A DNA stretch of 64,000 nt from Clostridium bornimense (lineage in GTDB: Bacteria > Bacillota > Clostridia > Clostridiales > Clostridiaceae). A program made the translations under genes and the position numbers. Of the stretch, positions 17,897 through 26,427 are shown piece after piece (position 1 is the first letter of the stretch; each line of letters opens with the position of its first letter). The notes under the pieces were generated by a model. It was not told the DNA's origin and did not search any database. It saw only the letters and a program-made list of their open reading frames with translations. The DNA is taken from positions 372,001 through 436,000 of the forward strand of contig NZ_HG917868.1 in the NCBI RefSeq assembly GCF_000577895.1. Direction: 5' to 3'.

Positions 17897-18421
17897 ATGG
17901 ATTTATCTTTTTATTTGATATTTAACTTTATTATTTATTCATTTTTTGGATGGATTCTAGAAGAAGTTTATTGTTATTGTATTGAAAAGAGATTTAAAGA
18001 AGATGGTTTTCTTTTCGGTCCTTTTAAGCCTATGTATGGTATAGCAATGAGTATTTTAGTATATTTTGCATATATATTAAGGCTGAACTGGGTAATGATG
18101 ATACCATTATATGTTATAGTTCCATCTACAGTAGAATATTTAAGTGGATATTTTTTAAAAGCTATTTTCAATAAAACTTATTGGGATTATTCTGGTATGA
18201 AATTTAATATTAATGGTTTTGTATGTTTAAAGTTTTCTATATATTGGACAGTGTTAACTTTTTTAACTATAAAGTATGTTCAACCGATAATCAACAAGGC
18301 ATTTTTAGTATATTTTAGATTGTGGTTTGTAATTGTGCCAGTATTATTCATATATATTATTATGGATTTTTGGATAACAGTTAGAAAACTACATAGTAAC
18401 CTTATTAACGAAAGATCTTGA
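17897..18421 (+). CDS. CmpB-type putative ABC-transporter permease family membrane protein
   Basis: 174 aa membrane protein with about five hydrophobic helices. FFGWILEEVYCYCIEKRFKEDGFLFGPF and YWDYSGMKFNINGFVCLKFSIYW show the family pattern (each broken by conserved Trp/Asn/Gly). Despite the family name, no ATPase partner is adjacent and the function is unknown. The ATG at 17897 is preferred over an upstream frame extension because AAAGTGGTG precedes it. Confidence 0.85.
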   Translation: MDLSFYLIFNFIIYSFFGWILEEVYCYCIEKRFKEDGFLFGPFKPMYGIAMSILVYFAYILRLNWVMMIPLYVIVPSTVEYLSGYFLKAIFNKTYWDYSGMKFNINGFVCLKFSIYWTVLTFLTIKYVQPIINKAFLVYFRLWFVIVPVLFIYIIMDFWITVRKLHSNLINERS

Positions 18422-18479
18422 ATAGTAAATATAAATTTAGGAAAACTATTATAAGAAAAAGTTATAGGAGGTAAAATAT

Positions 18480-18800
18480 ATGCCAAGTTTAATATGCGGT
18501 GTTAAAAATTGCAATTATAATAATGAAAATTGTTGTTGTATAAGTTCTATAGATGTAAGTGGTGAAAGAGCTACAGAGTCAGAATCAACTTGTTGTAGTA
18601 GTTTTTGTGAAAAAGATGGATCATTTACTAATGCTGCTGTTGTACCAAATTATGAAGTAGATATTAAATGTAAGGCAGAAAATTGTGTTTATAATGAAGA
18701 ATGTAGCTGTCATGCATCAGGAGTAGAAATATCAGGGAATAGGGCAGAATGCCGTGAAGAGACAGCATGTTCTACATTTTATTGTGAAGATAGAATATAA
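18480..18800 (+). CDS. Tandem DUF1540 cysteine-rich protein
   Basis: 106 aa with two DUF1540 units: CGVKNCNYNNENCCCISSI...TCCSSFC (about 6-42) and CKAENCVYNEECSCHASGV...TACSTFYC (about 63-101). The spaced cysteines suggest metal binding. DUF1540 proteins are widespread in spore-forming Firmicutes, with unknown function. AGGAGG precedes the ATG by 8 bases. Confidence 0.9.
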   Translation: MPSLICGVKNCNYNNENCCCISSIDVSGERATESESTCCSSFCEKDGSFTNAAVVPNYEVDIKCKAENCVYNEECSCHASGVEISGNRAECREETACSTFYCEDRI

Positions 18801-18806
18801 CTTTAA

Positions 18807-18839
18807 GAAAGATTTCGCTTAATTGCGGAGTCTTTTTTA
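18807..18839 (+). terminator. Terminator after DUF1540 gene
   Basis: AAAGATTTCGC/GCGGAGTCTTT stem with G-U pairs, a short loop, and a T6 run. Confidence 0.78.
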
Positions 18840-18960
18840 TATTTAACGAAATGTAATTAAATTCGCTATATTAGATAATTAATTGTATTTTTTAAGAAAA
18901 CATTATATATTAATAAATATAGAAGGTAAATATGATGAATGATAGAAAAGAGGAGTTTTT

Positions 18961-19371
18961 ATGAAAAAGCCTTTAAGAGAATATATGAAAGGATTATATA
19001 TAGGTATAGATACTTTCAATTTTTTATCTAGCAATTGTGAATATGGTGAAACGAGAGATTTATTAACTAGTATAGAGAAGTTATATATAGATCAGAAGCT
19101 TAGATGTGAGAAAAAATTAGAAGAACTGGGAATCAAAATTCCATATAGTGCAGGTATAAAAAGTAGATTCTCAGAAACAGTATATGAGTTAAGGAATTCA
19201 CTAAAAAAAGATAAAGAAGAAAAATTAAGAGAGAAGGCTATAGAAGCTCTTTTAACATCAATAAAAAATTCAGAAGAGTTTTTATTAGAAGATGATATTA
19301 ACGATGATATAAGAAGTTTTATTGAAAATATGATAGCAGAATACAAAGATAAAATTAGTGAACTTAATTAG
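18961..19371 (+). CDS. Small helical protein, function unknown
   Basis: 136 aa, predicted mostly alpha-helical and charged (for example LRNSLKKDKEEKLREKAIEA). No signal peptide and no recognised motif. GAGGAG precedes the ATG. It sits immediately before an HD-domain hydrolase, whose AGGAGG site overlaps this gene's stop, so the two are co-translated and may work together. Confidence 0.65.
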   Translation: MKKPLREYMKGLYIGIDTFNFLSSNCEYGETRDLLTSIEKLYIDQKLRCEKKLEELGIKIPYSAGIKSRFSETVYELRNSLKKDKEEKLREKAIEALLTSIKNSEEFLLEDDINDDIRSFIENMIAEYKDKISELN

Positions 19372-19384
19372 GAGGAGTAATTCA

Positions 19385-19978
19385 GTGATAAATGATAGAT
19401 TAAAAAAGCAATTAGATTTTATGATTGAAATAGATAAAGTAAAAGAAATAATAAGAATGACATATATAGCAAGTGGTAATAGACGTGAAAATGATGCTGA
19501 ACATTCATGGCATTTGGCAGTTATGACATTTTTATTTTCTGAATATATTGATGATGATGTTGATATAACAAAAGTGATGAAAATGGTATTGATACATGAC
19601 TTAGTAGAAATATATGCAGGAGATACTTTTGCTTTTGATGAGAAGGGCTATGAAGACAAGGAAGAAAGAGAAAGAAATGCTGCAGAAAAGTTATTTAGCA
19701 TTTTACCAGAGGATCAATATAAAGAATTTAAAGGATTATGGGAAGAGTTTGAAGAATGCCAAACAAAAGAAGCAAAATATGGTGCAATGCTTGATAGACT
19801 TCAACCACTTGTATTGAATTATGTAGTTGGTGGCGGAAGCTGGAAGGATAATAATATATCAGCAGAGCAAGTATATAAAAGAAATGAAATTACACTGAAA
19901 GAAGGACCGGAAGAATTTAAAGAAATTATTAATTTCGTAGTAAATGAATGTTTAGAAAAAGGATATATTAAAAAGTAA
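19385..19978 (+). CDS. HD-domain hydrolase (YfbR/5'-deoxynucleotidase-like)
   Basis: 197 aa metal-dependent phosphohydrolase. Ligands: NDAEHSWHLA (first His, about residue 38), LIHDLVEIYAGDTFAFD (HD pair, about 70) and MLDRLQPL (distal Asp, about 137). The family removes phosphates from deoxynucleoside monophosphates. The GTG at 19385, 9 bases after AGGAGG, is the start; the frame is open further upstream but overlaps the preceding gene. Confidence 0.88.
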   Translation: MINDRLKKQLDFMIEIDKVKEIIRMTYIASGNRRENDAEHSWHLAVMTFLFSEYIDDDVDITKVMKMVLIHDLVEIYAGDTFAFDEKGYEDKEERERNAAEKLFSILPEDQYKEFKGLWEEFEECQTKEAKYGAMLDRLQPLVLNYVVGGGSWKDNNISAEQVYKRNEITLKEGPEEFKEIINFVVNECLEKGYIKK

Positions 19979-20005
19979 GGTAATATTAAGATAAAAGGTG
20001 ACGAT

Positions 20006-20485
20006 ATGAACATAACAGTTATTTCCGTAGGAAAATTAAAAGAAAAATATTTAAAATCGGCTATAGATGAGTACGCAAAGAGATTAACAAGGTATTGTAA
20101 GCTTAATATAGTGGAATTACCAGATGAGCAAACTCCAGATAACGCATCGGAAAAAGAAGAATTGATTATAAAAGATAGAGAAGGAGATAGAATCCTAAAC
20201 TATATAAAAGATAATATGTATGTTATTACATTAGACTTAAAAGGCAAAATGTTATCTTCAGAAGAACTATCAAAATTTATGGATCAATGTGCAGTAAGAG
20301 GAGATAGTAACCTTTGCTTTGTAATTGGAGGAAGTCTTGGATTAAGTGATAAAGTATTGAAAAGAGGGAATTATAGCCTTTGTTTCAGTAAGATGACATT
20401 TCCACATCAGTTATTTAGAGTGATGTTATTGGAGCAAATTTATAGAGGATTTAGAATTAGTAATGGGGAACCATACCATAAATAA
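20006..20485 (+). CDS. rlmH: 23S rRNA (pseudouridine1915-N3)-methyltransferase
   Basis: SPOUT-family methyltransferase, 159 aa, which is exact family length. It modifies helix 69 of 23S rRNA. MNITVISVGKLKEKYLK starts the protein, LCFVIGGSLGLSD forms the knotted SAM site (about 105-117), and MTFPHQLFRVMLLEQIYRG plus the C-terminal GEPYHK are diagnostic. Confidence 0.97.
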   Translation: MNITVISVGKLKEKYLKSAIDEYAKRLTRYCKLNIVELPDEQTPDNASEKEELIIKDREGDRILNYIKDNMYVITLDLKGKMLSSEELSKFMDQCAVRGDSNLCFVIGGSLGLSDKVLKRGNYSLCFSKMTFPHQLFRVMLLEQIYRGFRISNGEPYHK

Positions 20486-20495
20486 GTGCGAAAAG

Positions 20496-20541
20496 TGGTC
20501 TTAGCTAAGTAATAACAATAATGGCTAAGGCTATTTTTATT
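20496..20541 (+). terminator. Probable terminator of rlmH
   Basis: GGTCTTAGC and GCTAAGGCT arms flank a large loop containing AATAATG, followed by a T5 run. Confidence 0.65.
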
Positions 20542-20681
20542 AGCAAGATATATAGTATCATATGCAAGAATATGTTTATGAAGATATGATTTTTATAGGA
20601 CAAAAGAAACCCTAAAAAGTCGGGAGGGACATCTTTAATGATGATAAGATTAGATTAACGAATCGTAAGGGGGTAAAAATT

Positions 20682-21539
20682 GTGGAGTGGATTGAAAGTA
20701 TTAGAAAAGCTATTTGTTATATCGAAGAGAATATTACCGAGGATTTATCTATTGAAGAAATTGCAGATAGAGTAAATATTTCTCCTTTTTATTTTCAAAA
20801 AGGTTTTGGAATGTTATGTGGCTACTCATTAAGTGAATATATTAAGAATCGAAGACTTGCACTTGCCGGCAGTGATGTCTTATCTACTGATGAAAAAATA
20901 ATAGATATTGCAATAAAGTACGGGTATGATTCTCCAGATAGCTTTACTAAAGCTTTTACAAGATTTCATGGGGTTACACCATCTGCTGTTCGTAAAAAGG
21001 GTGCAATGGTAAAGTCATTTGTCGCTCTTAGAATAAAATTTTCATTGGAAGGTGGATATATTATGGACTATAAAATTGTTGAGAAGGATGAATTTAAGGT
21101 TATAGGTGTGTCTAAGAAATTTAAGTATGATTCTGCATTTATGGAGGTACCGTCATTTTGGAATGACCATATTTCACAAGGAAATTTAAAAGATATATGC
21201 GGAATGTATGGCATTAATATTGATGAGGAAATGGGTGGAAATGAATTTGAGTATATTATTGCAGAGGATTATTCCAAAGAGAAAGAAGGAATGGAAGGAT
21301 ATATAGTTAAAACAATTCCTAAGTTTACATGGGCTATTTTCCCTTGTTATGGACCAAGTCCAACATCTATTCAAGAGATTAATAAGAAGATATTTTCAGA
21401 ATGGTTACCAAATGAAAAAGAATATAGCATTGCAGCAGGTTATAATATAGAAATGTATACGGATCCAAGTCAATATAAAAAAGGAACTTTAGATGAAAAT
21501 TACTATAGCGAAGTTTGGATTCCAGTAAAGAAAAATTAG
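20682..21539 (+). CDS. AraC regulator with GyrI-like effector domain
   Basis: 285 aa. Two helix-turn-helix units occupy residues 1-105 (LSIEEIADRVNISPFYFQKGFG and KIIDIAIKYGYDSPDSFTKAF, with FHGVTPSAVRK). A GyrI-like/integron-associated small-molecule-binding domain lies at about 125-283 (YKIVEKDEFKVIGVS, FTWAIFPCYGPSP, YYSEVWIPVKK). This is the Rob/BmrR-type layout, so a drug or toxin ligand is plausible. The GTG start follows AAGGGGG. No target gene is adjacent on the same strand. Confidence 0.88.
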   Translation: MEWIESIRKAICYIEENITEDLSIEEIADRVNISPFYFQKGFGMLCGYSLSEYIKNRRLALAGSDVLSTDEKIIDIAIKYGYDSPDSFTKAFTRFHGVTPSAVRKKGAMVKSFVALRIKFSLEGGYIMDYKIVEKDEFKVIGVSKKFKYDSAFMEVPSFWNDHISQGNLKDICGMYGINIDEEMGGNEFEYIIAEDYSKEKEGMEGYIVKTIPKFTWAIFPCYGPSPTSIQEINKKIFSEWLPNEKEYSIAAGYNIEMYTDPSQYKKGTLDENYYSEVWIPVKKN

Positions 21540-21686
21540 GTTTTAATATATAAAGATATTTTAGATAAAAACAGAGGTAATATTTGCCTTTGTTTTCATC
21601 TAAAATATAGGAATATAACTTATATATAAAGTCTAATGAAGTTAACTTTAATTGGTATATAATTATCTATGAGATTATACAAATTT

Positions 21687-22250
21687 CTAATTAATACATT
21701 TAAGTTTTTCATTTAATTTATTATAAATATTATCTTTAAACCATTTTTCTGAGGAAGCTTTAATAGCCTCATCTAATTCAAACCATTTAACATCACTATT
21801 TTCATCAGGTTTTATAGATAAAGATTCTTTTTCATCTGCTTCTAAAAGATATGTAACATTTAAATGTAAATGAGAAGAAACATACTTTCCATTCTTAATG
21901 TGACCATCTACAGTCAATACTTCTAATGAATAGATATCTTCTGAAATTGGATGAACGTTTTGTATTCCTCCTTCTTCTGAAACTTCAGAGATAGCTACCT
22001 TTAAAAGATCAGTTTCTCCATCTGCATGTCCTCCTAGCCATGACCATGAATCATATATGTTATGATAAGCCATCAGTACTTTATCATGAGTTTTATTAAC
22101 AACCCAGGCAGATGCTGTCATATGGGCAATGATATTTTCTCTTAGAAAAATATTATCATATTGTTCAAGACAAGAAATAATAAATAACTTATCTTTTTCT
22201 TCTTGTTCATTAAAAGGTTCATATTTTTTTATTTGTTCAATTAATTTCAT
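21687..22250 (-). CDS. Nudix hydrolase with atypical Nudix box
   Basis: 187 aa. The segment GGHADGETDLLKVAISEV plus SEEGGI aligns with the Nudix box, but the catalytic-loop Arg is Ser and the first Glu is Thr. The EExG metal-binding core is intact. A substrate in the ADP-ribose/isopentenyl-diphosphate range cannot be predicted. WSWLGGHADG is typical of a Firmicute subfamily. Confidence 0.8.
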   Translation of the reverse strand: MKLIEQIKKYEPFNEQEEKDKLFIISCLEQYDNIFLRENIIAHMTASAWVVNKTHDKVLMAYHNIYDSWSWLGGHADGETDLLKVAISEVSEEGGIQNVHPISEDIYSLEVLTVDGHIKNGKYVSSHLHLNVTYLLEADEKESLSIKPDENSDVKWFELDEAIKASSEKWFKDNIYNKLNEKLKCIN

Positions 22251-22432
22251 ATTGCAGTTGCTCCTTTTAATACTGAAATATAATCACAAGAGCCTTCAAA
22301 AGAAGGAGTATAGGAAAATTTACATATGGGGATTATATTGTAATTCAGTAGAGGCTTCAAATTTTTTAATATTATATTCAGCTTTATTTATTTAATATAA
22401 AAACTTATTTAGTATAAATGAAGATATGGTAT

Positions 22433-25400
22433 TTAAACATTTTTAGGTAATATTATTGTAAAGGTTGACCCTTTGCCTAATTCACTTGTAACAGTAATAT
22501 CTCCACCATGTAGATCAATTAATCCTTTTGTAATAGTAAGTCCTAGACCGCTACCTTTTGAAAATTCTCTTTTTGAATTTACAACTTGATTAAATCTATC
22601 AAATATATTAGATATTTTTTCTGGTGGTATTCCACTACCATTATCACTTATTTCTATAGTTAATACACTATGTGAATCAATTATATTAATAAATATTTTA
22701 CCGCAAAAATTCGTAAATTTTATAGCATTACCAACAATATTTATAATACATCTTTCAATAGCATCTTGATCAAATTTCATAATGCAATCTTCTGTATTTG
22801 TATCGATAATAAGGTCTATTTCCTTTTCTTCAGCTAAGCTTTTTAATGATAAAGCAGCTTCTTCAATTACATAGATAATATTTTTTTCTTCTATAAGCAG
22901 ACTATAAATACCTTCATTCATTTTAGTAGAATCGATTAAATCATTAATAATATTTAGAAGTCTTTTTAAATTATTATTACTTATCTTCATATATCTTGAT
23001 AGTTCTTCGGAAGAAATAGTACCTGTTTTATTAAGATTAACTATTAGTTGTTGAGTTGCTCCTATAACATTTAATGGAGTTCTAAGTTCATGGGACATAT
23101 TTATTAAGTAATTATTTTTACGCTTTTCTAATTCAATATTTTTCTGAAGAAGTTCATTTTTTTCTTCGATTTCTTTTGCTAATTGTTTATTTTTTAGAAT
23201 AATAGCATTCTTCAAGTGTGCTATTTTTAAAGAAACATATATTATCATTACAATGAATAGTAAAAAATAAATAAATTGCGCTAATTTACTTCTCCAAAAT
23301 GGTGGATTTACATAAAAAGAAATACTTTCAATTTCGCTAATTTTTCCATTAAAGCTTTGAGCTATAAATTCTATAGTATATTTTTTATCAGCTAAATTTG
23401 AGAGTGTAATTTCATTATCATTCATTAATGTCCATTTATCATTATTTATACGATAATAAAAATTGACATTTTGTATATTACTATAAATATTAGTAAATAA
23501 ATTAATAGTGATAAAGTTTTCTTTACAGTCCATGGAAATATTACTTAAATCATTTATCTTTACTCCATTTATAGAAACAGAGTCAAAGTGTATCACAGGA
23601 GAAGATATATTACTTTCTATAAGAATTGGATCTATAATGTATATACCATCAATAGCTCCAAAAATATATTCTCCGTTTTTAGTCTTAAAAAACGAGTTTG
23701 ACGAAAATTCTACCTTATTTAAATATTTCCGTACATTTATTAATTGATCATTTTTAAACTCTAAACAGTTTATCCCTGAGTTTGTAGTTATCCATATTTC
23801 ATCATTAAAAGGAATAATACTATAAATAGTATTATTAGAAAGACCATCTTCAATGGAATATATTTTAAATTCTCCAGTTGACCTATTATATTTATTTAAA
23901 GCACTTTCAGTACCAAACCATAAATTTCCCTGAGAATCTTCAGATATTGATAAAATAGTATTATCAGAAATACTATTTTTAGACTCATTATATTTGAAGA
24001 GGTTTAAAGAGTTATCCTTAGGATTAAATTGTATCAATCCTTCTTTATTTGCACCTCCCAACCAATAAATACCCTGTGAATCTTTAAAAATAGCTCCGCC
24101 TAAGTTAACAGTTATATTATTTTTAGTAAGTAATTCGTTAATACTTTTTATGCTAAAGTCATTCAAGTTAATAATATCAAAACCATCTAGAGATCCTACC
24201 CATAGATAATCTCTATCAACATATAGAGTATGACAAAATTTGCCATCTAATAAACTTTGTACTTCTAAAGTTTCTCTATTAATAATATTTAATCCAACAG
24301 AGGAGGTAGCAAAAATATATTTTTCATTACCTTTTATATCCCAAATAGTATCGGAATTTAATTTGTTATCAGTTTTAGTATTTAGTTGTGTAACAGTATT
24401 ATTTTTTCTATCCCATATACTAATACCGTTTTCATAAACTCCAAGCCATAGTTTTTCATTAACATCTTCATATGTACCAATTATAATGTTATTTTTTACA
24501 TTTTGATCAATAATAAAGTTATTGTAAAAACTTATTCCTAAATTGCAATCGACTGTGCTTATTCCAGAAAATGTACCTATCCATAAAAGTCCGCTAGAAT
24601 CTTTCATAATATAAGAAATATTATTATCAATTAATGAGTATTGATCATATGAATTATTTGCAAAATGTTTTTGTGAACCGTTTTTTTCAAATATGTATAA
24701 TCCGTTAGTTGACCCAACATAAACTCCTGTGTCATCATTGTAAATATATTGAACAGTATGGGAAGGACCACTACGACCATTAACATATAACTTATATTGA
24801 TTATCTATTTCTCCAGTTTTAATATTATATGTATATATACCACCAGATTTAGTTCCTAAGTATATAGTATCTTCATATAATGATAAAGTTGTAAAAATAT
24901 TATTTTCTATTAAGAGATTAATAATGCTATACTGGCCACTTATCATATCATATTTAAAAAAATATTTTTTTGATATCATATAAATTTCATTATCATTATA
25001 AAATTCTATAAATAATATCTTTGAAGATGAAGGCTTAAAATCGTGTTTAACTAAGGGAATAAAATTATCGTTAGTATCATCATAGATATTTAATCCATTT
25101 GATGTAGCAATTACAATATCACCTTTATTATTAATTTTGATATCCTTAATTATATTTGATGACAATGAACTATTAGTTATAGTATAGTTAGTTATTTCAT
25201 CAGTTTTTAAATTAATTTTACTTAAACCATCATATGTTCCTACCCATAAATTATTATTCAAATCTTCATTTAAACATGTAATATAATTATCAATAATATT
25301 TCTTTTTTTACTAAAACCTTTATTATAAATTTCGAACTCAAATCCATTATATCTGTTTAGACCATTTTTAGTACCAATCCAGATATAATCTGAGCTATCT

Positions 25401-25564
25401 TGATATATAGAACTTATTGAAGTTTGTGATAATCCATCTGATGTGGTTAGATTATAAAACATAAGTTCAGAGGCATAAGTTAGTATGGGAGTACTTATAG
25501 ATATTAAAAGTAGTACTATAAAAATTATTATTTTTTTCTTATTCGTAAACATATAGATATTCAT
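22433..25564 (-). CDS. Sensor histidine kinase with extracytoplasmic two-component-regulator propeller
   Basis: 1043 aa. A signal/anchor helix (about 12-30) is followed by many beta-propeller repeats with WIGTKNGLNRY, WVGTYDGLSKI and WFGTESALNKY motifs (about 35-640). A Y_Y_Y domain (about 650-725), a transmembrane helix (about 735-757) and a coiled coil follow. HisKA has MSHELRTPLNVIG, and HATPase has the N box NIVGNAIKFTN, G1 DNGSGIPPEK and G2 GSGLGLTITKG. No receiver or AraC domain is present, unlike Bacteroides hybrids, and no response regulator is adjacent. An IS66 copy sits 20 bp upstream of the ATG and likely separates it from its promoter. Confidence 0.93.
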   Translation of the reverse strand: MNIYMFTNKKKIIIFIVLLLISISTPILTYASELMFYNLTTSDGLSQTSISSIYQDSSDYIWIGTKNGLNRYNGFEFEIYNKGFSKKRNIIDNYITCLNEDLNNNLWVGTYDGLSKINLKTDEITNYTITNSSLSSNIIKDIKINNKGDIVIATSNGLNIYDDTNDNFIPLVKHDFKPSSSKILFIEFYNDNEIYMISKKYFFKYDMISGQYSIINLLIENNIFTTLSLYEDTIYLGTKSGGIYTYNIKTGEIDNQYKLYVNGRSGPSHTVQYIYNDDTGVYVGSTNGLYIFEKNGSQKHFANNSYDQYSLIDNNISYIMKDSSGLLWIGTFSGISTVDCNLGISFYNNFIIDQNVKNNIIIGTYEDVNEKLWLGVYENGISIWDRKNNTVTQLNTKTDNKLNSDTIWDIKGNEKYIFATSSVGLNIINRETLEVQSLLDGKFCHTLYVDRDYLWVGSLDGFDIINLNDFSIKSINELLTKNNITVNLGGAIFKDSQGIYWLGGANKEGLIQFNPKDNSLNLFKYNESKNSISDNTILSISEDSQGNLWFGTESALNKYNRSTGEFKIYSIEDGLSNNTIYSIIPFNDEIWITTNSGINCLEFKNDQLINVRKYLNKVEFSSNSFFKTKNGEYIFGAIDGIYIIDPILIESNISSPVIHFDSVSINGVKINDLSNISMDCKENFITINLFTNIYSNIQNVNFYYRINNDKWTLMNDNEITLSNLADKKYTIEFIAQSFNGKISEIESISFYVNPPFWRSKLAQFIYFLLFIVMIIYVSLKIAHLKNAIILKNKQLAKEIEEKNELLQKNIELEKRKNNYLINMSHELRTPLNVIGATQQLIVNLNKTGTISSEELSRYMKISNNNLKRLLNIINDLIDSTKMNEGIYSLLIEEKNIIYVIEEAALSLKSLAEEKEIDLIIDTNTEDCIMKFDQDAIERCIINIVGNAIKFTNFCGKIFINIIDSHSVLTIEISDNGSGIPPEKISNIFDRFNQVVNSKREFSKGSGLGLTITKGLIDLHGGDITVTSELGKGSTFTIILPKNV

Positions 25565-25576
25565 TTAAAGTTCCTT

Positions 25577-25584
25577 GTACTTTT
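25577..25584. repeat. IS66 target-site duplication, left copy
   Basis: GTACTTTT immediately outside the left inverted repeat; the same 8 bases follow the right end at 28144. Confidence 0.9.
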
Positions 25585-25668
25585 GTAAATGTCAAAAATT
25601 AAGTACCTAGATACTAAAATTTCCAATTGATAAAATTAAGGAAATAACATTTTATCAGGAGGTTAGGT

Positions 25669-25992
25669 ATGTATAAAAAGTTAAGTAATGATGAATGGAG
25701 AGAATATATAAATCGTTATTATGCTAGTGATGAAAATTTAACTGTAAAAGATTATTGTGAAGAAAATAATATTAATAAAAGTCAATTTTACTATCATAAA
25801 AGAAAAATTGAAGAAAAGGCTACGCCAGTATTTCATCCTATAAAAATTAATACGGAAGCAAATATCGTTAGAAAAGATATTGGAGCTTCATCTGAGGTGA
25901 AGATTTCAATTGGTAATATTAGCGTAGCTATTCCGACATCGGAGACTGCTTTGATAAATTCTTTAATTAAGGAGCTATTATTAAAGTGTTAA
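25669..25992 (+). CDS. tnpA: IS66 TnpA accessory protein
   Basis: 107 aa with an N-terminal helix-turn-helix of the IS66 OrfA type (LTVKDYCEENNINKSQFYYHKRK, broken by turns). It is needed together with TnpB for IS66 transposition. A strong AGGAGG precedes the ATG. Its end overlaps tnpB by 7 bases, indicating translational coupling. Confidence 0.9.
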   Translation: MYKKLSNDEWREYINRYYASDENLTVKDYCEENNINKSQFYYHKRKIEEKATPVFHPIKINTEANIVRKDIGASSEVKISIGNISVAIPTSETALINSLIKELLLKC

Positions 25993-26336
25993 ATATAGAT
26001 AAGGTTGAAACAGTATATATAGCCTGCGGCCCAACAGACTTAAGAAAAAGTATAGATGGATTAGTAATGATAGTAAAAAATCAACTGCAGCTCAATCCTT
26101 TTGATAAAGCATTATTTGTTTTTTGTAATAAACAGATGGATAAGTTAAAGATACTCCATTTTGATGAAGGATTTTGGTTATATTATCATCGTTTAGAAGG
26201 AAATCGCTTTAAATGGCCTGCTACGCAGGAGGAAGCAGTAAGTGTAAATATAGAAGAATTACGTTGGCTTTTGAAAGGATATGAAGTGAGAATAAAGTCT
26301 AAATTTAAACCAGTAAAAGAAGGTAATTATTATTAA
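25986..26336 (+). CDS. tnpB: IS66 TnpB (Orf2) protein
   Basis: 116 aa, the typical size. The family signature ACGPTDLRKSIDGL lies near the N-terminus, followed by FDKALFVFCNK, KILHFDEGFWLYYHRLE and RFKWP. The GTG start overlaps the tnpA stop. A hairpin AACCCTTGA/TCAAGGGTT with a T run (26351-26385) separates it from tnpC and may lower transposase expression. Confidence 0.95.
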   Translation: MLNIDKVETVYIACGPTDLRKSIDGLVMIVKNQLQLNPFDKALFVFCNKQMDKLKILHFDEGFWLYYHRLEGNRFKWPATQEEAVSVNIEELRWLLKGYEVRIKSKFKPVKEGNYY

Positions 26337-26350
26337 AAATAGATATATAA

Positions 26351-26390
26351 GAACCCTTGAGAATCCTTTATTTTCAAGGGTTTTTGTGGT
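26351..26390 (+). terminator. Hairpin between tnpB and tnpC
   Basis: AACCCTTGA pairs with TCAAGGGTT around a 13-base loop and runs into T5. A TATAAT-like box follows at about 26391. Confidence 0.7.
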
Positions 26391-26427
26391 ATAATATATA
26401 TATAAATAAATGTTAAAAGAGGTACTT

